Source: Pigoraptor chileana (Eukaryota; Opisthokonta; Filasterea). From it: a stretch of 25,325 nucleotides of DNA. The notes below the pieces were generated by a model. The model worked only from the letters and a program-made list of their open reading frames with translations, ran no database searches and was not told the DNA's origin. The stretch lies in contig CALSCR010001862.1 of assembly GCA_943704495.1 (NCBI GenBank), positions 1 to 25,325 on the forward strand. Reading direction: 5' to 3'. Within the stretch, counting starts at the first letter, position 1. Each line of letters opens with the position of its first letter. The position numbers and the translations under genes were made by a program. Below, in pieces: positions 8,601-20,600 of this stretch.

Positions 8601-11600
8601 TTTTGTAAACATGTGTCGCTATATAACTGTGTCATGAGCCATTATGTGAACATGTGTCTATATCTCAGTGGCATAAGCCGCTATTGTCTTTTCTGTGCTC
8701 GTCTATATGCCTGTGTAACTGTATGTTACTCGGCGTGTGTGTGTGCGCGTGTGCTGTGTGTAGTGTGTATATATGTGCGTGTCACGTTTAGCAATCCGCC
8801 TGGATCTCTTGAACACTGGCTAACGACTATTATCTCCCGCATTATCATTATCAGTGTACACCAGCTGCACTGTGACTGCATTGGCTGGGTCTTCGTCATA
8901 TACATTCCAATACGCAACACCAAACGACCTGAGGACGTTCTCCAAGGCATCCTACACGATTGACATAAGCATGCGAACAATGATAGGGTCCATTCAAAAT
9001 GTGGGCCCGCTGGCTGTTTCTGTTGAGATCAGCTGCGTCTCAAACAGTTTGACGGACACACCCGCGCAACGGACGCTTCCTGGTCAACGAACGTTCAGAA
9101 TTTCACAATTTACGTTCTACTTTCTGTCGAAATATCCGACCTTGCTGCGCGCGCACCCGATAGTGCTAGAGCGCTTCTACAGCGCGCTTCCAGCCGGCAA
9201 CCTGGTGTACTTCAAGGTCGATGGATTCGACCAGTGAGTAGAGTCGCTCCCCGCTGTTACGTTCAATGTGCGATTGTGATTGTCGACGCTCTATGTCTGT
9301 GTGGGTTCTCGCAGTTATCTCTGTCTCAACATTACACTGTGTGATGCGAAATGTGATTTCTCTCCACATTCCGCTCAAAAAACCATCTCCCCTTCATCTC
9401 CACTTTTTACACAGGCTGGCCACGGCGCCGTGTCCCGCAGTGGCGCCGGTTATGGGCGTTCCACGCTCGTCTGTCTGCACCAAGCCCGGAAGTTCCACTG
9501 CTGATGACCTGTATTCGACGTGTTTTCCAATGCTCGAGTACCGCGTGAAGGAAGACTGCGGCAGCACCACGATAGACCTGGTCAATCCGACGGCCACGTG
9601 CAACCAGCGGGTCGGCGTCAACATCAAGAACAACTGCCGATACGCTATGGAAATTCGCGTGTCCAATCCTGCTTTGCAGCTGCAAACCGTCATGTGGACC
9701 GTCTTCTCGATCGATACGACGCCGCCGACGCTCATTCCGGCGCTGGATGTGAAGATCATGGGCCCGTGGTTCCTCAATCCGGGCGACAACACAACACCGG
9801 AGCCGCGCACACTCTTCCAAAACACGGGGTCGCGGGTGGCGGGGTCGTGGCTGAATCTGTACAAGGAGGATGCGCACCTGCTCCTCCCCGCAGTCAATCC
9901 GTCTGCGGACGGTGCGTATCTTGTTGACACGCTGAACTCCGCCCTGGTGCCCGTGACCGCAAACAGCCAAGTCAAGGAGTTCATCTACGCTATCGGCGTG
10001 TGTCGATACGGTATCTCTCGCTTGGGTGCCGCCGACCCGTGTTGGCAGACTCCCATTTCGGCAACTGCGGCGGGTGGCGAGTCCTTTGCTCAAGATGCGT
10101 CGCTTCAAACTGCCGCAACATACTATATCAACGTCGCAGCGTCGAATTTTGCCGGACTGACGTCGCGATCTGCGAGTCCGCCGAGAACAATCGACACGCG
10201 GGCGCCCATGGCTTCGGACCTTGCGATTCAGCCGCTGCTGCTTGATCGGCAGACGGGGCGCCTTGTGAGCCGCACGTTCCAGCCTTCGCTTAAAGACATG
10301 GTTGTGACGCTGCTTGCGCGGGACTATCCGGGAGAGACGGGGGTGGCCCGTGCCTCGTACAGCATTGTGGCTGTGGACGGCAGGGACGCAATCGCCCCTA
10401 TCACTGGCGAGGCCGTGCAGATGAAGTCGGCGCCATATGGCGTGACCTGTGATAGCATTGGTGGTGGGTGGATATCTTGAATATATATATATATGTATAT
10501 ATGGTGGTGAGTGGATCTCTTGTATATGCTTATGTGGCTGTGTGTGTGTGTGTGTGTGTGTTTGTGTGCTACGAGACAGAAATATAACAAAGGTGTTCTT
10601 GGCTGCTCCCGTCATTCTATTTACTTTTTCCTCACGACATGCCACACACGGCACCGCGCATTTGATCACGTGCAGATACCGCAATTGTCTTTGCCGTTTT
10701 CAAGCTGAGTGAGGGGTCGGGTGAGACCATCACCGGTCGATGGGACACAGAAGAGGTGGGGTGGCTTGAATGTATGCCATTCCGTTGTTGCTTGCGTGAC
10801 AGCTGCCCTCCCGGGGCACAGAGCACACACACACAAACACTCACACACACACGCACACTCGTGTGAATTGGACGTGGCTGGGAGTCCATATGCAAGCTAT
10901 CATGCCTTTTGCTGAAATCGACCGAGCCTCATGTCTTGGTCACTATCTCCGTCTATCGCTGTCCAGATTGTGTTCCGCATCGACTCAAGCAAGCCTACCA
11001 CGTGGCAGCCCAGTGTTGAACGGGGAGCATTCCTCAGTCTGTATGGCGACATCGACTCAATTGCAACAAACCGTGCGTTGCCTGGCAGCAGCGCCAACCC
11101 CGGATTCGCTGTTTCCGTCTGGACACGTTCTGTCCCCGACGGTGGATCATGTGAGTGCGAAAGCGGAATTCCTTTCGCTTGCAAGCAAATCTGCGTTTCT
11201 CATGTCGACCCGCCCGCAACACTACGTGACAGCAATGCATTATCATAATAACGCGATTAGAAGTTTTGATTTAATTTCTTTTATGCGCTCTAATCTCGCA
11301 ATCGCAGCGAAACCAAATTGCATCTGGCGGCTTGCATTTGATAGTGGCGTGTCGATGCGTGTGTGTCTGGACACGACCGCGGCGACAGTCAGCGTGCAGA
11401 ACGGGGATGGATCCGTCACTGCCGCCACAGCCAGACTCCCGGTCGGCGTGTGGACTCAGGTTGTGGTGTCATATGACCAAACAGCTGCGCGTGTGTCCGT
11501 GTGGGCGCGCGTGAACGGAGTGCCAAAGAGTGTTGGTGTTGGTGGCTTTGACCTCCGGGGTGCCAAGATGGTGACTTCGCTGCTCTTTGGCGAGGGATCG

Positions 11601-14600
11601 CTATCCATGTGGAAGATGTACAGGACTGCTCTGTCAAACGACGACATTGCAACGCAAGGTATCCCGGTCATTCAGTTGTATGTGCTGCTGCCCATTGTAG
11701 GCGCGAGGGCAGTTGGTGTTGGGTAGTGTTAGCCAGGGATAGGGTTGCAGGCATGCTGCAGTTGCAGCTGATGTTAATTGTCGTTACATTTCAGTTGCTT
11801 ACTCAACGCGCTCTCCCTTGTGCAGAGAGCGTCGTTCTGTTTACATTTGCGGGAACATTCCTCGACGATGGTCCAATGGGCGGGTCTGGGGGACTTACCA
11901 ACGGCCTTGTGGAGCCGAACCGGACACCCACGTTTGCACCCGACCGATTCGGCGCCGCATCACAGGCGGTTACTTTCAGCGGGTCGCAATATGTCAAGAT
12001 ATTTGACAGGTAGGCCACTGGTCTTTCGGGGCAATACGCTATCTGTCACTGACTATTGATTTACATGCTTTATTTGTCGGTAATATGTGTTCTGTTGAAT
12101 ATGCTCTGAATACTATGTCATGGGTCTTGCGTGCACACCCACCTACTCCAATGTGTTGTAACAAACCCGACAACCAAACTCATGCCCACACTGCCACTAA
12201 ATCTGCCACACAATATATATATGTATATTTATATACATACGCACAGCATCGACATTCCGCTTCAAGACTTTTCCGTGGGCACGTGGTTCCGGGGTCCTGT
12301 CGACCAGCAAGTCCCAAACAGCTGCATTGCTGCAATTGGTGCCGTCGGGAAGCCCGGCGATACGTGCAGCGTCGTCCTTGTCGTGCGTCCCGTGTACATC
12401 GACGGCGTTGAGCACCACTCTGACGTTGCACATCGCCTGCAGTGCATTGCACCAAACGGAACAATGATTTCGGTGGAGGCGTCGGCGTCGGTGGATCAGA
12501 CAGGCGGCGCATGGAAACACACGTGGGTTGTCCGCCGCGGCACGAAGCTGGAGTCGTACTTCGAGGGCGTGCAGGTTGCAAGCGTCGACATTCCCGATGG
12601 GCTTCTGCGGTCGCGCGTGCTTGCTTCTGTTGGCAGCCGCATTGGTGGCTGCATTGGAGACACTGTGGGGTCGTTCAAGGGCGACGTTGACGACATGACG
12701 GTCTATCGGAAGGCCATTTTGGCGACGGAGGTTGCGGCGCTGAACGCACGCCACTACTGTGCGGATGGCGTGTACCAACTGCCCCTTTCCACCAACGCGG
12801 CGCTGCAGGACGCAACCCTCCCGGCACGTCTCCACCGACGCGAATTCCAGGTGTCTGTCACGGTGAGCGATGCAACTCTGAGGTCAACGGTCGTGGGGCC
12901 GTTGCGCTTTATCATGGACTACACGCCGCCCGTCGCGAGCATGGTGCGCGATGGGCAGGGTGCTGCCGACGCCGACTATGTCTCTCTGCTGACGTTTGGC
13001 GCGAACTGGGACGCCTGGACTGATCTTGACAGCGGCATTGTGCAGTACGAGTATGCCGTTGGAACCGTCTGCGCCAAGGCCGACACTGCGGGCGTCGTGT
13101 GGCGGTTCACGGGCACGGCCCGCCGTGTTGGTGGGGCCGGATTGGTGGTCCCCATTACGCCGGTGGACAATGTCAAGTACTATTTTACAGTGCGCGGCAC
13201 AAATGGAGCTGGCGTTGTATCGTACGGATGCTCGAATGGGGCCGTAATGAAGTATGCTCCGCCAACAATTACTAATCTACGCGTGCTCCACAGCTGGCTG
13301 TCGGAGGCGCGGCTGGGGGCGCCCGCCACGCAGTGGTACAGCGGAGACCTCGAAGGACTCAACGCCACGTGGGATGCCACGGACGACTCTGGAATGGCGG
13401 GGTATGTCGTCTCCCTCTCGCGCGTGGACGGCGTATTTTTCACGTCTGATTTGCTTCCGCGCCCGTTCTTTGGGTACCCGTCGCGGTTTGAGAACGGCGA
13501 CCTCGTGTCTGTGTCGCTGGCTGCCACCAACCTTGCCGGGCTCTCCCGCGTGGTCGATTTTACCGTCCTCTTTGACGAGACGCCACCCACTATTTCGACG
13601 CCTCTGTCTGTGGCGCGCCCGCCTGGTTTCAGAACCACCAGTGGGGCGTTGGAATTGGGTGTTCAGTTTGGCTTTTCTGACACGGAGCAGCCGATTCCCT
13701 CTGTGGTCGTCGCAGTGTCGACGTCGCGGTACCTTAAAGACGCGGCCTTCCCGGCCATGTACCTCTCGGTGGCTGTGTCGCCCGCTTATTTTGTGTCTGG
13801 ACTCGGCAGTCTCACTGACGGTCGGACATACACGCTCATTGCGCGTGCCTACAATCAGGTAACGATACGCTCTTCAATTTCTCTTTCATTCTGCCGTTTC
13901 TTTGTGAAAATTTGAGGTTCTGAGTCAGTCCCTGTGTCTCCATGTGTGTATGTGTGTGTGTGCGTGCGTATATGTATACATGTGTGTGTGTGTGTGTGTG
14001 AGTATGTGTATGTGTGTCCTGCATGCATACGCGTCCGTGCTCATACTCACACGCTCGTTACACGCTCGCGCGCACATTACATTAACTCTCTCTATCCATA
14101 TTGCATGCTCGCTGATTCGCCAACCCTGGCATTGTTTCGTTTGCAGGGAGGCAACTACACTGATGCGCTGCTGCCGTTCTTATTCGATGCAAGTCCGCCC
14201 ATCATAGGCGCCATCCACGAGGCAGAGGGACCGGATTCACTCACCACGGACATAAGCTTCCAAACGGACGCAACACAGATTGTCGTGTTTCTCGGCAACA
14301 GCCACGACCCTCATGACAAGCAACTTACCTTCTCGGCGCTGTTGTTTGAAGACGATGCCGTCATTTCCAATATGGCGGTGGGTGGGGTGTGCCCGATTGC
14401 GTTGTTCCATTAGAGCATCGACGTCGTGTCTTCTCATAATAGTATTTTCGCTTTGTCCACTCACTATCTCCGTGTCTCTCATGCTGTTGTTTGCATGTGT
14501 TACGGTTGTTACTCATTGCATCCCGTGAATTTGCAGGACGTGATTCCCCTCGTCAACGATGCCGGACAGCTCTACCTCCTCCTCTCAGGACTTGCCCTTG

Positions 14601-17600
14601 CAGAGCAAAAGACATACCGCGTCAATGTGACTGTGGTCAACTCGAATGGCGGCGCCGTCTCTGCGGGAACCAACGGTGTTCAGCTGTTCTCTGTTCCCGC
14701 GAGTTCGAATGTGGTGGTCAGGATTGTCGGGGACTCGACAGGGCCGGATGGCACGGCATACCAACGCAGCCCTTCGTTTGTGCGTGCAACCATCGATGCC
14801 GCGAACAGTTTGCTTGTGCGCCATCACGAGTGGGCGCTCATTCCCGAGGGGGCAGAGGCGATCGAGCCGCTGTACACGCGTCTGGACTCACTCAACCGTC
14901 CGACCGTCCTAACTATAGTCCTTACAACGCCGCTGACTGCCGGAATCAGGTATATGCTCAGTGTCCGCACTTACTACCTGTACGATGCTGGCGAGTACTT
15001 CACGGATACGGTGTCGCAGAATGTGCTTGTGCAGGACGGCACTCCGCCGCCACTGGGCACAGTCGTTGGTAGCTATCTCTGGCTGGAGGAAGGGCGGCGT
15101 GCGCTCGTGGCAGTGACAGTGTCTGGATTTGAAGACCCCGAGTCTGGTGTTGGCGTGAATGGAAGCGCGTGGCATTTGTCATCCCGCCCCGACGGAACCA
15201 TGGCTCTCTCGGACTGGCAGGGGATCGACCGTGGTACTGGGGTACGTTTGTGGTTGAAGTTGAGGGTTGTGTTGCCCCAACAGGGTGTGTCTAAATGCAC
15301 ATTGCAGGGCTGTCTAATACCATGGGCGAGTATCGCATGTTGGCGTGGCATCTATCTGACGTGTGCACATTGGTCGCTTTTGTTTTTGCGGCTTGTCATG
15401 TATATACGGGCGCAGGCAATGAACGCCAGCGTGCTTCTTGTGCACAAGGTCGTACCTTCGACGCCCCTTTTCGCCGCTCTCCGAATGTGCAATCGCGTCT
15501 CGCTATGCACGTATGCCTTTGTGGAGCTGGTGATCAACGTGCCCGCCGAGCGCCGTCCGTTGGTGGTGGATGTGCTTGGGCCAGACTGGAAGACCCTTAA
15601 GACTGATCCCGACATTGATTTTTCGTCTTCGTCGACATCATTTTTCGCGGGATTGGTCAATTTCGGCACACGCGCGCGTGGTGCATCGTGGATCCTGGCC
15701 ACTAGGTTAGTAATACACGTGTGTGTCGTGTGTGGTTGTACTGGATATTTGGGTTGAAATCATTCGAAAGTCAGGGAGATTGTGCAATGTTCCGGCACAC
15801 TCACGTCTGCCGTTCATAGACATGGACACGATTGGCCGTGGACGTGTGTGAGGCATGTGTATGTGTCTGCATACGCAGGTATTAGCATCCGCATTTACAC
15901 TGATGCAATACTGCTCTCTACAGCGACTTTGGCGTTGAGGATGTGGTGGTGACAGGAACGCTTCCCGACTCTGGCGCTGGCGATTGGGTTCGCGCCGACG
16001 GACTCGCTCTCCACCACGGCCGCCACTACTATGTGTGTGTGAATTACGGTGCAGCACGTGAGTGCAGTGACGGTGCTGTGATTGACCTGCAGTCACCCCG
16101 CCCGCGCGCTATTTTCGATGGCACTGTGTTTGGAGACGACGAATCGTTTCAGCGGACGACAGACTTTGCAGCGGTCACGTGGGAGCATTTTGGAGGTGTC
16201 GGCTCGTACTCTGTGGGCGACGACAGCAGCCTGCGTGCTGGCATCGCATATTACGAGTGGGCACTTGGTGAGTTTTCGGTGGCCGACTGCAGCGCATGCG
16301 ATAAGTAGTAATGGGTTAGGATGTGTGAATTGCACGTGATGAGTAGTGGTGATAGCGACGGTGACTGCATGTAATGTAAAGTGTGCTCTGTTGGCACTAT
16401 TTGCGCAAAATCTTCGACGTGCCAAAACAAAGGCGAACAGCTCTGGTTCATAGTGCCGCACACTCTGGGCAATACACTTAATTCACTCTGTATTCCGGTG
16501 TGATTTTCTTATTCGGCTGTCAATCTGCAGGCACATTCCCCGGCGCCACGGACGTGTTTGACTTTGACCGTCTTGGTCTCGTGACATCTGCAATTAAGGG
16601 CGGTCGCGCACTTGTCCCGGGCCAGCGCTACTTTTCGACCATCCGGGCCACGAGCCGCGTGGGCAAGGTATCGGTTGCGTCGAGTGATGGATTTGTTGTG
16701 GATCCCACCCCACCGGTGGCCACTGGATCCGCCGCGGCCGTTGTTGTGCGGTATGGCAGCGAAGCGACGGGGAACAAGGGGTCGGAGGCTGTGGTGCGGT
16801 GGGGAGGGATCGACGACCCGGAGAGCGGCATCGCCACCTTCCACGTGGCCATGGGGACACAATTTGGTCACGTGGACGTGGCAGGTCCGATGCTTGTGCC
16901 GGCGGGCGAGTTCTCGCTTGTTCTGAGCGACCTACCCTTGAGGGACGGCCACCCATACTACGTCAGCGTGCGCGCAACCAACCACGCCGGTCTTGAAGCG
17001 ACGTTTGCGTCTCCGGTGGCGGTGTTTGATAGCAGTATTCCGCAGCCGGGCACTGTGAGTGCCGGGGCGGTGAGCGTCGAGGCGGGCGGAGTGCGGCGGG
17101 TGTTTGCAACGTTCACGGTTACTGCGACGTGGGACCACTTCCGCGATCCCCACAGCGGCATTGCGCGGTATGAGTGGGCGATAGGGAGTCGCGCGGGCGA
17201 TGGCGACATCATGACATTCCGCAGCATCGGCCGCAATACAAGTGGGTGTCATAGCAACCGTGCTTTCGAGAATAGGCTATCGTTACGCATTTGGTTCACG
17301 ACGGGCACGTCACACTGAGCTGATGACTCTCTCGGCTGTTGATTTATGTTGCTGTGCCAGTCTGGGGCTGTGTTGCGGAATATTCTCACCGCTCACATAC
17401 AAACAATCAGTATGCGCCACGCTCGCAGTCCCGTGCCGGTTATGGTTTTGTACTTGTCAGTGCTGACATTCTACATCTTTTTTTCTGCGTTGTTTATCTC
17501 TGTCGCTTTGTCCCATTGCAGCCGCACAACACGCCGGTCTTCACATGGCGGACGGCGATGTGCTATTTGTCACTGTACGCGCATTCAACGGCCTTGGTCT

Positions 17601-20600
17601 TGCCATCGATGCGTACGCGCCGACCATTGTTGTGGACCGCTCGCCGCCGCTTGTGGGGCGCATCGTCAATGGATTCGACGGGCTGGATAGGCACTGGCAG
17701 GCCACGAGGTGCTTGTCACTGTCGCTTTTCGGTTTCTTTTTGCGCATGCATGTATCTTCGTGTATTTGTAGTCGCATTTTGTGCCGTATATCCCCGATCA
17801 AACGCGTTAATGCCGACTCATCAATGCAACGCAGGACACTCTACGCAATCTGGAGCGGCTTCCACGACGCCCACAGCGGGATTGCGAGGTACGAAATATC
17901 CGCGGGGACAGCGGCCATGGCGACAGACGTGCTCGCGTGGACTGACGTGGGACTGACAACATCTCATGCAATCAGATACGCCGCCGCAATCACTGGCTCG
18001 CGCTATTTCATCAACTTGCGCGCCACAAATCCGCGCGGCCTCGTGACAGGCGCATCGTCACGTGGTATCATTGTCGACCTCACGCACCCGGATGTGACTG
18101 GGTCTGTGTCGGTGCAGCATCCGACTGGCGAGGTGGGCGCATCGTTCACCACAGACACGGGCATCACAGGCACATACATCAATAGCAGGACTGCCGTTGC
18201 TCTCGATTGGACGGGGGTGTTTTCCGACGCGGAAAGCGGCATTTTGCGGTTCATGTGGCACATCGAGGACATGCGTGGAGTGGCGATGAGAACAGCGATT
18301 CCCGACGATGGCAATGTGGGCTCTGGCGCCACCCGCGATCTTGCAGTAGGGTTATCGCTTGGCGAGGGCATATACAAGGCGGTTGTCTCAGCGCAGAACG
18401 GAGCTGGGCTGTGGTCACGGGCGTCGGCGCACTTTGCGGTGGACGCGACGCCTCCTGCGAGAGAGACGGTGCGCGTGGCTGTTATCGAGGGGCGTCGCAC
18501 TGTGGAGTGGCAGCAGTTTGTGGATGTGCTTCCGGGACACCTCACGTATGGTGATCTTGTGACATATTCGCTTGCGCTTGGCACGTGCTACGACTGCGAC
18601 GATGTGCGGGCACTGTCACTGGTGCAGCAGGGAACCCCCGGGTTATCGGTGATCAACGGAGTGCTGTATCGCTTTGTTCTTGATGCTTCGGCACCGGCCA
18701 CAGTGTATGCGACGATTGTTGCGCGGAATGCGGCGGGGCTTTCGACAGCGTCCCATTCGACGCTCCCACCCGCAGTACCAGCGTGCGCTGATGCAGGTGG
18801 GACTATAATATCATGCACGTATGTGTGCCCTTGTGTGTGTACTCGTTTCTCTTGTTCTTATTGCCGCGATTACCCTGCAGTGTATGTTGGGCTGCCTGTT
18901 GGATGCACTAACTGCCGTTCTATGGTGTCGTCTCAGGGTCGTCGCTGGTTGTCCAAGTCGTTTCCAATCTGCCGCGCGTGGCAGGATACCAGCCACACAC
19001 GGACAGTCTCCTGCTTCGGTGGGCATACACGGGCACTGACAGTGTGGTTCGCTACCGATACACTGTGGGCGCAGCAAGCGCCGGTGACATTACGGGCGGC
19101 GATGTATTCAGTAATCTGTGGACTCCATTCGAGCTGAACACGGACCAGTTTGCGGACGCGGGTCGCCAGACCACCGCAGTCGTTACGTCCCTGGGCATGC
19201 AGGATAGCCGCACGTATGGGGGATATGTGCAGGCGGTGCTGTCTACCGGCGCGTGCGTCGTGGCATCCTCGTCCGCTGTCACGATTGATCGCACCAAACC
19301 GAATTATGTGTCGACTGACTTTCTGCGTGACGGTGAACTGCCGACCGGGCAGGACCGCATGTACCAGATTGATGACACGTCGCTCTCTGCGGCGTGGTTG
19401 GACGCGTCGTTTAAGGACAGAAATGTCGTGGGTGTGGTCGCATACGAATGTGCGGCGGGAGTGACGCGTTATGGATCGCAGGTTGCAGCATTCACGAAGA
19501 GCGCTGTGTCAGCGTCTGGTGCTGGTGGTTTGGTATGCAGGTTCACGCAGATGTCGCTTGTACCGGGGAAGGCATATTATGTCAGTGTACGCGCAACGGA
19601 CCGCATGGGCCTCTTCACGACCGTCACAACCAACGGAGTCATCGGTACGCCAACCCTCTGAAGCGACTTTCATGTATCTATCTTTCAGTGTGCATGTGTA
19701 TGGCAAGCGTGGTGCATCATATGCCCTACTTTTAACCATGCAATGTTTTTCGTATGCAAGGCTTTCCATTTGCAATGCGTTGCCGGGAATGGTTATTGTC
19801 CATATCTCATTTATCCAACACATATTTACACATGAAACATAATTACGCAAACAAATTCGCAAACATTGTAACTAATAACTGACAAACACGCATACACTCT
19901 TCACCCAATCTTTCTACCGCAATGCAATCAACGGGGCAGTGGACACGTCTGCGCCGTCCGCGGGGATTGTGCTTGACGGCAAGGGCTCTGTGGACGCTGA
20001 CTTCACCTCGGATACCACGCAGCTGAGCGTCAATTGGCATGATTTCGTTGAGCTTGAGTCCGGTATCATCTCGTATGAGCTGTTCATCACGCTGGCCGGC
20101 AATGACGGCACCGTCGATGTGACGCAGGCGATTGCAAATGCCAACACGGGCATGGCCATATCATGGACGGTTGGGTCGCTCTCTCTTGCAACGGGCGAGT
20201 CGTATGTCGCGACTGTGCGCGCTACGAACGCAGTGGGCCTGTCGACGACTGCGCAGAGCGACGGCATTACGGTGGATACCACAGCCCCGCTCGTCGCTGC
20301 CGGGGTCGCCATCACTATTCCCAACAACGGGGGCTTCTTGGCAGATCCCACTACTGTGGCAGCGTCTTGGACGGGTCTGTTTTCCGATGCAGAGAGCGGT
20401 ATTGAGCGTTACGAATGGGCAATTGGCACGGGTAGGTTGCAGTGTCGGCGTGTCTGATATTTGTTGCGCTTCCGTTGTGCGGTGTTGTGTGCTTTGTAAC
20501 GCGATTAGATGTTGTGCGGAATGTGTTTTTGTCTTGATGCTCATTGATTAATTTTACATATTGCGCGTGATTCCTACAACTGTCTTTGTAGTTGCGTATG

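Noticed and set aside
9407-10684. 425-codon minus-strand ORF
   Set aside because: Lies opposite exons 10-11; Arg/His-rich shadow translation that runs through the CA repeat, with no domain.
12197-12835. 212-codon minus-strand ORF
   Set aside because: Antisense of the second laminin-G-like domain, no recognisable motif.
16174-16880. GTCACGTGG words at about 16176 and 16867
   Set aside because: Inside coding exons and explained by codon content; not treated as regulatory sites.
18003-18584. 193-codon minus-strand ORF
   Set aside because: Antisense shadow of the repeat exon 22; composition follows the GC-rich third positions of the plus-strand gene.
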